From JBCCQH01 sp039024435 (GTDB lineage: Bacteria > Bacteroidota > Bacteroidia > J057 > JADKCL01), in the NCBI GenBank assembly GCA_039024435.1, contig JBCCQH010000065.1:1-42467 (forward strand): a stretch of DNA of 42,467 bases, given 5' to 3'. Both the position numbers and the translations under genes were made by a program. Positions within the stretch are counted from its first letter, which is position 1. Each line of letters begins with the position of its first letter. Below the pieces are notes generated by a model, which was given only the letters and a program-made list of their open reading frames with translations, did not search any database and was not told where the DNA came from. Below are positions 35,025 through 42,467 of the stretch, piece by piece.

Positions 35025-36023
35025 CTAACTGTTGTCGTCGTTTTTTGCTGGTAGAACGACCTCTCGGGGCGGAGTAAACTCCGGAACGAGTCCGGCCTTG
35101 AGCAAGACGCTCTGTCCGCGCTCCCCTGCGAGAAATACTACAAACCCTGTGCCCAAACCCGAGAAGTGTTCCCGGCTGACGGCATAAATGGGGCGGGTGA
35201 TGGGCCAACGGCCCATTTTTATCTCGGCTTGGAAGGGACGTACCCAAGCACCCGGCATGTCAGAAGATTTCGGGGCTTGCATCCTCACCAGTTCGACTTT
35301 GTTTAAATATTCTTTGACCCGACGGGAGTCGCGATCCGCCAGCCAGGCAAATCCGACCAGCCCAATGGCATTCGGGGATTGATGGACATAATTGATGACG
35401 GCTTCCGTGCTGTCCGCCGTAAATGCGTTGCGGGGCAGGGAGTCCTGTTGGTCCAAAAACCGATCTTGGACATAGCGCACGACCCCGCTCAAGGGGTGAT
35501 CGTAGACCACATTCACTAGGAGGTCTTCCCCGCCGAGCTCGGACCAATTCTGGATTTCCCCGCGCAAAATGGATCGCAACTGGGGTTCGGTCAGGCTATC
35601 GATGGGATTGTCAGGATGGCAAATCAGGGCGATGGCGCTGCGGCCAACCAGGGTTGCCTTGGGCACGATCTGGGACCGCTGAATGTGGTCATTTTCCCGG
35701 GCAGTCAGCTCCCGCCCGATCAGGATTAGGCGCAAACTGTCGTTGAGCAGATCCGTAACCAGCGTTGCTTCCTGCGCTACCTTGGGGTTCAAGGTGGCCT
35801 CGGGATACAGCATCATAAACGTGCTGACTTCCTGCTTGAGTACCGGCACCATCGACTCATCCACTCCGATATTGATTTCTCCCCGGGTTGCGCCCTCACC
35901 GCGATCCGCCACGACTTCCTCGGAGCCGTCTTCGTTTTGGACCTTTTTGACTTTGTAGCAGCCATTCAGCGCCAGTATACATACCAAAACCGGGACCAGA
36001 ACGGTCCTAGGTAGTCTTTTCAT
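35025..36023 (-). CDS. PstS-like substrate-binding lipoprotein
   Basis: A 332-residue lipoprotein started at 36023 (MKRLPRTVLVPVLVCILALNGC), with lipid-bearing Cys22; the ATG at 36044 would place the signal deeper. The fold is that of phosphate-type periplasmic binding proteins: INIGVDESMVPVLKQEV, LILIGRELTA, then IALICHPDNPIDSLTEPQLR, GEIQNWSELGG, and the C-terminal PITRPIYAVSRE with FVVFLAGERGQSVL. No ABC permease or ATPase gene is nearby, so it may sense or scaffold rather than feed a transporter. It lies 69 bp downstream of nuoN and 35 bp upstream of the TPR gene, all on one strand. Confidence 0.87.
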   Translation of the reverse strand: MKRLPRTVLVPVLVCILALNGCYKVKKVQNEDGSEEVVADRGEGATRGEINIGVDESMVPVLKQEVSTFMMLYPEATLNPKVAQEATLVTDLLNDSLRLILIGRELTARENDHIQRSQIVPKATLVGRSAIALICHPDNPIDSLTEPQLRSILRGEIQNWSELGGEDLLVNVVYDHPLSGVVRYVQDRFLDQQDSLPRNAFTADSTEAVINYVHQSPNAIGLVGFAWLADRDSRRVKEYLNKVELVRMQAPKSSDMPGAWVRPFQAEIKMGRWPITRPIYAVSREHFSGLGTGFVVFLAGERGQSVLLKAGLVPEFTPPREVVLPAKNDDNS

Positions 36024-36092
36024 GTGTCGTTGAAAGCTCGCCATATCTGAATGAGAGTACGAATTTAATGCAATTCTTGGTATATAATTAGG

Positions 36093-37634
36093 TCAGTGCA
36101 GCGTCAATCCGTTGAGAAAGTTGATTAAGTCGTCAAAGAAGAAAATCCCCAGCAAAACGAGCGGAATCGCCATTCCCACCAGCAACGCACGGGTAAAACC
36201 TTGTAATCGGAGGGGGGCTTTGATCACCGGGTTCGCAAAAACCATCAGCGAAGGCGCGCGCAAATAATAAAAGAGCGAGACCACCGTGGTTACCAGCATG
36301 GTGATCATGGTTGCCATCAAAACGATGTTGCCTTCATCGGCATAAGCCGAAAATCCGGCCAAAAACAGCTTCCATTTGCCGATGAACCCTGCGGTCGGGG
36401 GCAGTCCGGTTAAGCTGACCATCACAATCGTCAAAACAACGGTCAAGAGCGGCAATTTGTTTCCAAGCCCCTTGAAATCAGTCATTTCCCCGGTTCCGAT
36501 TTCCTCTTCGAGCCATCCGGCGATCACAAATGCGGCAAAGTTCATGCTGAAGTAGATCGTCAGGTAAAACATTACCGCGCCGAATCCCTGTTGTGTCATC
36601 GCGATGACCCCAACGAGGAGATAGCCGGATTGCCCGATGCCGGAATAAGCGAGCATCCGGCGAAAATTTGCCTGGCGCAAAGCCGCAAAATTGCCCACAA
36701 TCATACTGGCGATGGCGATGAGCCCCAAGATAAGTTGCAGGTTGTCCTGGAGGAAGGAAAGCCCGGATTCCCCGGTCGGGAGGGCGTCCACAAAGCGAAT
36801 GAGCACGGCAAATCCCATCGCCATCGGCCCGACGGAGAAAAACGCCGCTACCGGATACGATGCCCCTTCGTAGACGTCCGGACTCCAAAAGTGAAAGGGC
36901 AATGCGTTGATTTTGAAGGCAAAGCCACCGAGCACCAGCAGCAGCGCGAAGGTCACCGGCCACTGTCCGGCGGCGGCCAATCCCGCGGCAAATGCCGGAT
37001 CAACCATGTCCAGGGTCCCGGTCATGCCGTACAGCCAGGAAATGCCGTACAGCATGATGCCCGACGAAAATGCACCGTAGATCACATACTTCAAGGATGC
37101 TTCGGCACTGCGGGCCGAAAGGCGGTTGTATGCCGTCAAGATGTAACTCGGAATCGACACCAGTTCCAGGGCGAGGTAAACCATGAGCAGGTTCCGGGCC
37201 ATGCTCATAAAATACATCCCGATGACCATGGCCAGGAGGATAAGGTAGTACTCGCCCATGCCCCGGGCCTCTTCCCGCAAGCGGTTGGAGCGGAATGAAA
37301 TGGCAATCGTGACCAGGGCGGCTAGACTGCCCAACAATTTGAAAAAGCCGGCGAAACCATCTGGTTGCACCATCCCCAGAAAAATTCCTTCGGGGGTGGT
37401 CGCGGTTTTGACTATGGGGTTTTCCCACAGCAATATGACCGCCAGGGCCGCCACCAAAATGCCCAGGAATGCGGTGGCCGGGACCGCCGCTCGTGATCGC
37501 TTCCCAACGGTCAACTCTAGTACAATTGCCAGAAGGAAAAAAACGGTCAAAATAATTTCCGGCAGAATGCCTCCGACACTGGCAGCCAGCAGGCTGAGTT
37601 TCTCGGACAAGGGATATGCTGCAAAAAGCGTCAT
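36093..37634 (-). CDS. nuoN: NADH-quinone oxidoreductase subunit N
   Basis: A 513-residue antiporter-like subunit of complex I's membrane arm, with about 14 transmembrane helices. Recognisable segments are MVYLALELVSIPSYILTAYN (conserved Glu in the fifth helix region), YGAFSSGIMLYGISWLYG, KINALPFHFWSPDVYEGA and SLTGLPPTAGFIGKWKLF. I chose the ATG at 37634; a TTG at 37649 directly next to the nuoM stop would add five residues. It is last in the nuo run and followed by the PstS-like gene. Confidence 0.94.
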   Translation of the reverse strand: MTLFAAYPLSEKLSLLAASVGGILPEIILTVFFLLAIVLELTVGKRSRAAVPATAFLGILVAALAVILLWENPIVKTATTPEGIFLGMVQPDGFAGFFKLLGSLAALVTIAISFRSNRLREEARGMGEYYLILLAMVIGMYFMSMARNLLMVYLALELVSIPSYILTAYNRLSARSAEASLKYVIYGAFSSGIMLYGISWLYGMTGTLDMVDPAFAAGLAAAGQWPVTFALLLVLGGFAFKINALPFHFWSPDVYEGASYPVAAFFSVGPMAMGFAVLIRFVDALPTGESGLSFLQDNLQLILGLIAIASMIVGNFAALRQANFRRMLAYSGIGQSGYLLVGVIAMTQQGFGAVMFYLTIYFSMNFAAFVIAGWLEEEIGTGEMTDFKGLGNKLPLLTVVLTIVMVSLTGLPPTAGFIGKWKLFLAGFSAYADEGNIVLMATMITMLVTTVVSLFYYLRAPSLMVFANPVIKAPLRLQGFTRALLVGMAIPLVLLGIFFFDDLINFLNGLTLH

Positions 37635-37649
37635 GCCGGGCGGATACAA

Positions 37650-39272
37650 TCAGGGAACAAGGGGAATTGCCGTTCGAATCTGTTGGGTCAAGGCCGAAAC
37701 CGAGGCATCGGAAAGATCCAGAACCAGGCTCGGTAGTAGCCCCAGCAGGACCATCAGCACCGCCAGCGGAACCAGCATCAGATATTCGCGGCGATTCAGG
37801 TCCTGGAGCACCACGGATTTGTCTTGGTAAGAATATTCACCGAAAAACATCCGGCGAAAAGTCCGCAGGTAATACACTGCGGCCAGCACGATTCCGAGTA
37901 CGGCGATCACGGGGATCCAGCTCATTATGACGGATTCGCTGGCATTGAAGGCACCGAGGAAAACCAACATTTCGGAGACAAAAGCATTGAGGCCCGGCAG
38001 TCCGATGGAGGCAAAAAACGCCACGATCACCACTACCGCGTAGTGGGGCATTTTTCCCCATAAGCCGGAGTAATTGGCGATCATCCGGTCATTGGTGCGG
38101 TCCGCAATCACCCCGACAATCAAAAACAGAGAAGCTGCGATGATCCCGTGGTTAAACATTTGAAAAACGGCGCCATTCATCCCGGCGGGATCCAGGCTCG
38201 CCATTCCCAGCAAGACAAACCCCATGTGGGAGATCGAAGAGTAGGCAATCAGCGCCTTGAAATCCTTTTGGGACATCGCGACCAGTGCCCCGTAAATGAT
38301 GGATACCAAACCCATGATCGCCACCAGATAGCTGAAATCGTAGGCGCTCTGGGGAAATATTTGGTAGCAGATGCGAATGATCCCGTAGCCGCCGACTTTC
38401 AGCAAGATCGCCGCCAACAATACCGAAATCGGAGTGGGAGTCTGCACGTGGGCGTCGGGCAACCAGGTGTGAACCGGTACGCTGGGCACTTTGATGGCAA
38501 AGCCAATGAAAAGCACCACGAACGCCAGTCCGCGCGCATTGACACCGAGTAGGACGCTGCCCTGGGAAAAGACGCTGTCCACGACCAGGTTGGGAAAGTT
38601 GCCCGCCGCATCGGGCATCATGTGCAGCATACTAAAGGTGAAGACCGGATGGCCGGCTTCCGCCGTGAGCCCCGGATCGGTAAAGCTAAAGGCCAGCCCC
38701 ACCATGATCAATAGCATGAAAACCGACCCAAAAAGGGTGTAGAGGAAGAATTTGAGGGCGGCGTATTCGCGCCGGGCCCCACCCCACATGCCGATCAGGA
38801 AGAACATCGGCAGCAGCATCAACTCATAAAAGATGTAAAACAGGAAGAAATCCAGCGCCATGAAGCAACCAATCAAGGCTGCATCCAGCAGCAGAAAAAG
38901 GCTGAAGTAGGCTTTGATTCGGTGTTCAATTTTCCAGGACGAAAGGACGGCAATCGGCAAAACGATCAAGGTAAGCATTACCATTACCAAGCTCATGCCA
39001 TCGAGTCCCAGGTGGTATTGGACGACGACTTCCCCCAGACTTCCGAGATCAAGGCGGATCCAGGGTACTTGCTCGTGGATCGAAAACCCTTGCGCGTCGG
39101 GGAGCGTCGACACAAATTCCGGCAATACAAAGGCAAAGAACAGCAACGTTTGTGTAAGGGTTACCCCCAGGGTCAGGTAGCGAAAGGTTGATTTCTGCGC
39201 CGCCGGTAGGAGGAGCAGGGCGAACATCGCGACCAGCGGCAAAAAGATCAATATGGAGAGCCATGCGTTCAT
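37650..39272 (-). CDS. nuoM: NADH-quinone oxidoreductase subunit M
   Basis: A 540-residue antiporter-like membrane subunit of complex I. It has the conserved Glu motif FYELMLLPMFFLIGMWGG, then the helix HTWLPDAHVQTPTPISVLLA with ILLKVGGYGIIR, the ISHMGFVLLG segment and GLPGLNAFVSEMLVF. The ATG at 39272 overlaps the nuoL stop as ATGA. The C-terminus is short and unremarkable. Confidence 0.96.
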   Translation of the reverse strand: MNAWLSILIFLPLVAMFALLLLPAAQKSTFRYLTLGVTLTQTLLFFAFVLPEFVSTLPDAQGFSIHEQVPWIRLDLGSLGEVVVQYHLGLDGMSLVMVMLTLIVLPIAVLSSWKIEHRIKAYFSLFLLLDAALIGCFMALDFFLFYIFYELMLLPMFFLIGMWGGARREYAALKFFLYTLFGSVFMLLIMVGLAFSFTDPGLTAEAGHPVFTFSMLHMMPDAAGNFPNLVVDSVFSQGSVLLGVNARGLAFVVLFIGFAIKVPSVPVHTWLPDAHVQTPTPISVLLAAILLKVGGYGIIRICYQIFPQSAYDFSYLVAIMGLVSIIYGALVAMSQKDFKALIAYSSISHMGFVLLGMASLDPAGMNGAVFQMFNHGIIAASLFLIVGVIADRTNDRMIANYSGLWGKMPHYAVVVIVAFFASIGLPGLNAFVSEMLVFLGAFNASESVIMSWIPVIAVLGIVLAAVYYLRTFRRMFFGEYSYQDKSVVLQDLNRREYLMLVPLAVLMVLLGLLPSLVLDLSDASVSALTQQIRTAIPLVP

Positions 39273-41332
39273 TGCCCTGCAAAGTAAAACAAACCAAGGA
39301 GGAGGAGCAAAACTGCCAGCAAGGTATATGCGAGGTAGAGTTGCAATTTGCCCGCCTGCAATGACCGTAAGCGCTGCCCTAAGCGGAGTGCGGCATTGGC
39401 GACGCCATTGACGAATCGGTCGACAACATTGCGTTCTACCCAGGTGGAACCAAGAGAAAGGGAAGGCCGGTGTTCATTGCGCACGACGCCGGCTGCGATC
39501 AAATTGACCAGGCCGTCTACCACCCCGACATCAAACCGACCCAGTAGACGCGCCAGGCGCAGCCAGTTTCGAGCGATTACCTCCCGGTAGAATTCATCCA
39601 GAAAAAAATGTTGGAAAGAGAACTGGTACAATACCCCTCGGATGCGACCGACGGCCGGTCCCCGGCGGTATTGCCAGGCCGAAAATAGGATGCCCGCCAT
39701 GGCAATTCCCGAAAAAACAATCGGCCACCACTCCGCGGCATGGTATCCCAAGCTGATGTTGTCGAGGGATTGTCCCAGTTTGGCGTGGAAGGGGTGGGTC
39801 GGCGAATACACGACCCCCAGCGATAAGGTGGCGAGCACCACCAGCGCAACGGCCATTTTCCAGTCGGTCCGGCGCACGTGGTCGCCGATATCCCGAAACT
39901 CGGGTCGCCGGGCCGCACGGAATTGCCCTCCAAAGATCAGCACGCCGTGGCGCGTGATGTACACGGCCGTGAATAGACTTGCCAGCATCAGACTTCCCGG
40001 GGCCAACCAGGCCAGTCCTCCCTGACTCTGCGCCAATTCGATTGCCTGGAGCAAGATCCCGTCTTTTGACAGGAAGCCCGAAGTGAACGGCAGCCCAGCC
40101 AGGGCCGCCGCAAAAATTACGTAGGTGACAAAGGTGAGCGGCATTTTTTTGCGCAAGCCGCCCATCCAGCGCAGGTCTTGTGCATCGTAGCCGATGCCGG
40201 TTGCGTTTTGGGCGTGGTGCAGCGCGTGGATGACCGCCCCCGCCGTGAGGAAAAGGCCGCATTTGAAGAAGGCATGGGTCACCAAGTGAAAAAACGCCGA
40301 ATTGAAAGCGCCCATTCCGATACCTGCTACCATGAAGCCCAATTGAGAAATTGTGGAATAGGCCAGCACCCGCTTGATGTCGGTTTGGGTGAGCGCGGAA
40401 ATCGCCGCCATGAGGGCGGTGGCGCACCCCACCAGGGTGATCAGTTCCATAATTTCGGTGGAGAAAAAGATGGCCGATTGGATGAGGAGAAAGACCCCGG
40501 CGGCGACCATTGTCGCCGCATGGATCAAACTGGAAACCGGCGTGGGGCCAGCCATGGCATCGGGCAGCCACACTTGGAGCGGGAACTGGGCCGATTTTCC
40601 CATCACGGCCAGCAGAAGCCCCACACTGATGACTGTATTCAGATTGGTGGCTCCATTTCCGACCGCCGGATGGGCCAGGATTTCGGTCGCGTCAAAGGTG
40701 CCGTACGTGGCAAACATTGCCATCAGGGCCACGACGAACCCCATGTCCCCGATGCGGTTTACGACAAATGCCTTTTGGCTGGCGCGGGCGGGAATCTCTT
40801 TTTGGAACCAAAACCCAATCAAAAAGTAGGAAGCAAGCCCCATCAACTCCCAAAAGAGAAAGACCATCAGGAAATTTCCCGCCAGTACGACGCCGCACAT
40901 CGCGAAGGAAAACAGGGCGAGGTAGGCCCAGTAGCGGTGGTTGAAGCGGTCGCCGGCCATGTAGGACAGCGAAAAGAGGTGGACCAGGAAGGTGACCCCG
41001 GTCACAATTGGGAGCATGGTTCGGTGCAGCCAGCTCAGATTCAGACTGAGGTCCAGTGTGAGTGGACTCCCGGTTACCGCAACCCACTCCCACTGGATGG
41101 AGCTAGTCAGGGGATTGCCGGTGAGGGGCGGTGCAGCATACTCGGCCAGGTACCAAGCACTCGTCGCCAGACCAAAGGCGATGCCGCTTACCCCCAGGGC
41201 CAGCCAGCCGCCGTTTTTTCCCAGTCGGTGGCCCAGAAGGGCTTGGAACATGAAGTAGGCCAGCAAAAGTCCCAGCAGGGCCAGTGCGCTCTGAAATGCC
41301 AGCAGGGGATATGTAGGATTCTCGGCGGGCAT
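39269..41332 (-). CDS. nuoL: NADH-quinone oxidoreductase subunit L
   Basis: A 687-residue subunit, the most distal antiporter-like part of the complex I membrane arm. Key segments are LFWELMGLASYFLIGFWF (conserved Glu), KAFVVNRIGDMGF, WLPDAMAGPTPVSSLIHAAT and FFKCGLFLTAGAVIHALHH, with the long C-terminal lateral helix region and a final transmembrane anchor (YTLLAVLLLLLGLFYFA). The start ATG shares one base with the nuoK stop (TAATG), and the stop overlaps the nuoM start. Confidence 0.96.
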   Translation of the reverse strand: MPAENPTYPLLAFQSALALLGLLLAYFMFQALLGHRLGKNGGWLALGVSGIAFGLATSAWYLAEYAAPPLTGNPLTSSIQWEWVAVTGSPLTLDLSLNLSWLHRTMLPIVTGVTFLVHLFSLSYMAGDRFNHRYWAYLALFSFAMCGVVLAGNFLMVFLFWELMGLASYFLIGFWFQKEIPARASQKAFVVNRIGDMGFVVALMAMFATYGTFDATEILAHPAVGNGATNLNTVISVGLLLAVMGKSAQFPLQVWLPDAMAGPTPVSSLIHAATMVAAGVFLLIQSAIFFSTEIMELITLVGCATALMAAISALTQTDIKRVLAYSTISQLGFMVAGIGMGAFNSAFFHLVTHAFFKCGLFLTAGAVIHALHHAQNATGIGYDAQDLRWMGGLRKKMPLTFVTYVIFAAALAGLPFTSGFLSKDGILLQAIELAQSQGGLAWLAPGSLMLASLFTAVYITRHGVLIFGGQFRAARRPEFRDIGDHVRRTDWKMAVALVVLATLSLGVVYSPTHPFHAKLGQSLDNISLGYHAAEWWPIVFSGIAMAGILFSAWQYRRGPAVGRIRGVLYQFSFQHFFLDEFYREVIARNWLRLARLLGRFDVGVVDGLVNLIAAGVVRNEHRPSLSLGSTWVERNVVDRFVNGVANAALRLGQRLRSLQAGKLQLYLAYTLLAVLLLLLGLFYFAGQ

Positions 41333-41640
41333 TACTCCTTTAAAGTGTCAATTTCGTCCATGTCTACGGTCTTGAAGCGCTTGTAGACATTCAGGACAAT
41401 GGCCAGCGCGACCGCGACTTCGGCGGCGGCCAGGACGATGATGAACAACGCGGCCATTTGCCCGGAAAACTGGTCCGGACTCCGCTGGGAAAAGGCGACA
41501 AAGTTCAGATTGGAGGCGTTGAGGATCAGCTCGATTCCAATCAGGGCCATGACAGCGTTGCGCCGGGTGATGACGATGAATACCCCGGTGCAAAACAGAA
41601 ATGCCGCTAGGACCAGGTAGATTTCGGCGGGGCTCATCAT
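41332..41640 (-). CDS. nuoK: NADH-quinone oxidoreductase subunit K
   Basis: A 102-residue three-helix subunit of the complex I membrane arm, the normal size. The conserved glutamates of the proton path lie in ALIGIELILNASNLNFVAFS and AAAEVAVALAIV. The first of two consecutive ATGs (41640) overlaps the nuoJ stop as ATGA. Confidence 0.96.
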   Translation of the reverse strand: MMSPAEIYLVLAAFLFCTGVFIVITRRNAVMALIGIELILNASNLNFVAFSQRSPDQFSGQMAALFIIVLAAAEVAVALAIVLNVYKRFKTVDMDEIDTLKE

Positions 41641-42173
41641 GCGCGGTCCTCCTTTTTGGATGCGGGATAATGCTTCCGGGTTAGGTAGGCGGCTCCCATC
41701 AGTGCGGCCAACAGTAGAACGGAAATGGCCTCAAAGGGCAAGAGGAAATCGGTGACGGTGGCCTGCCCGATGGCGGAAACGTCGGAGAGGGCACTTTCGG
41801 CGCGGGGGGCGCTGCCGGGAAGTGGTCCCAGATCCAGGGAAAAGATCAATTGCAACAGCGCAAGGAACATCCCGACGGCGAGCATGAGTCCAGGTAAAAT
41901 ATTGATCAGACCAGTTCGGGGGCGGTTGCCCCGGATTTTTTGGGTGAGCATGACCCCAAAGAGGATAATGACCAAGATTCCCCCGACGTAAATGATGACT
42001 TGGGAGACGGCGAGGAATTCTGCGCCGGCAAATACATACATTCCCGCCATCCCAAACAGAACGACAAAGAGGATCCAGGCGGCGTAGATGACATTCCGTG
42101 ATAGCGCCAAAGCCAAGGCCCCACCTGCGGTAAGGAGGGCAAAGGCGTAAAATATGAGGGTTTCGGCGCTCAT
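41637..42173 (-). CDS. nuoJ: NADH-quinone oxidoreductase subunit J
   Basis: A 178-residue five-helix subunit of the complex I membrane arm. The motif FAGAEFLAVSQVIIYVGGIL followed by VIILFGVML is the family's signature third helix, with its flexible pi-bulge region. The start overlaps the stop of the upstream repeat-rich gene as ATGA, which links that gene to the nuo operon. Confidence 0.95.
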   Translation of the reverse strand: MSAETLIFYAFALLTAGGALALALSRNVIYAAWILFVVLFGMAGMYVFAGAEFLAVSQVIIYVGGILVIILFGVMLTQKIRGNRPRTGLINILPGLMLAVGMFLALLQLIFSLDLGPLPGSAPRAESALSDVSAIGQATVTDFLLPFEAISVLLLAALMGAAYLTRKHYPASKKEDRA

Positions 42174-42467
42174 TGGTCGGGATTGGAGTCGTCGGTTGGG
42201 GGCGGCTTGCGCTTCATGATGGGGCGGGCCCGTTTTTTGGGTTTGGGGGCTTCGGTTTCCTCGGCGGGGGTCTCGATTTGGGGTGGTTCGGCCTCGGGCG
42301 CGGGCTTGCGCTTCATGATGGGTCGGGGCCGTTTTTTGGGTTTGGGGGCTTCGGTCTCCTCGGCGGGGGGTTCGATTTGGGGCGGTTCGGCCTCGGGCGC
42401 GGGCTTGCGGCGCATAACCGGTCGGGGCCGTTTTTTGGGTTTGGGGGCTTCGGTTTCCTCGGCGGGG
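42170..42467 (-). CDS. Partial gene: Pro/Lys/Glu repeat tail, probably the C-terminus of NuoI
   Basis: Only the 3' end is in the window and the frame is open to the edge, so the visible ATG at 42415 is most likely internal. The ~98 visible residues are three copies of a 33-residue repeat of the form PAEETEAPKPKKRPRP followed by IMKRKPAPEAEPPQIE. The last copy ends divergently in PPPTDDSNPDQ. It is coupled to nuoJ by ATGA. In the usual nuo order the gene before nuoJ is nuoI, the 23-kDa two-cluster ferredoxin subunit, so this is probably a disordered, charged NuoI tail. No iron-sulfur motif is visible here to prove it. Confidence 0.6.
   Translation of the reverse strand, partial: PAEETEAPKPKKRPRPVMRRKPAPEAEPPQIEPPAEETEAPKPKKRPRPIMKRKPAPEAEPPQIETPAEETEAPKPKKRARPIMKRKPPPTDDSNPDQ
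42173..42466. repeat. 99-bp in-frame coding tandem repeat (3 copies visible)
   Basis: Units at 42368-42466, 42269-42367 and 42173-42268 are nearly identical on the DNA level except for the end of the last. The period is 99 bp, an exact multiple of three, keeping the 33-residue repeat in frame. The array continues to the window edge. Confidence 0.88.

Noticed and set aside
1..42467. tRNA, rRNA or insertion sequence genes
   Set aside because: I saw no tRNA-like T-arm/cloverleaf pattern, no rRNA sequence and no transposase; a covariance-model scan was not possible here.

Overview
The window looks like a moderately GC-rich member of the Bacteroidota, probably near the Saprospiria/Lewinella group. 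This rests on a type IX secretion C-terminal sorting domain, a PorE-like TPR/PD40/OmpA protein, a propeller-type sensor kinase with a LuxR-type partner family, a three-subunit-style biotin carboxylase, and a PstS-like/TPR gene pair. The genus is an inference; no rRNA or tRNA gene was recognised. Most genes lie on the minus strand and many are translationally coupled through 4-base stop/start overlaps.

From 1 to 8 kb: a 40-bp tandem repeat array, two small lipoproteins, an unrecognised GT-B-like surface-glycan enzyme, pseudaminic acid synthase (pseI), a membrane-anchored TlpA-like thioredoxin, and a GT2 glycosyltransferase fused to a catalytically gutted phosphoglycosyl-transferase-like module. 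The GT2 gene is coupled to recR. Apart from recR this is a surface-glycan and envelope block.

From 8 to 21 kb: a tightly coupled three-gene unit (PorE-like OmpA protein, secreted protein, 1108-aa propeller sensor histidine kinase) is followed by a divergently transcribed LuxR-type response regulator, a secreted protein, a repeat-rich intergenic region, an unrecognised helical protein with a second divergent LuxR-type regulator, and a T9SS cargo protein.

From 21 to 29 kb: MarC-family membrane protein, a UspA-like protein with an NhaD/ArsB-type ion transporter, and a minus-strand run of tmk, biotin carboxylase, a RidA-family deaminase and a TPR protein whose C-terminal caspase-like domain has lost its catalytic residues.

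From 29.3 to 33.2 kb: an isolated 1296-residue protein that is the most interesting item. It starts with an eCIS-core DUF4157 domain (HEAWH motif). Immediately after comes a segment carrying the Cys box, the LP-strand box and the His box of eukaryotic ubiquitin-specific proteases (peptidase family C19), in the right order. I read it as a candidate injected deubiquitinase effector. About 850 further residues are unrecognised.

From 33.3 kb to the end: a TPR protein and a PstS-like lipoprotein, then the membrane-arm genes of respiratory complex I (nuoN, M, L, K, J, coupled). The window ends in a partial gene with 33-residue Pro/Lys/Glu repeats that is probably the C-terminal tail of NuoI.
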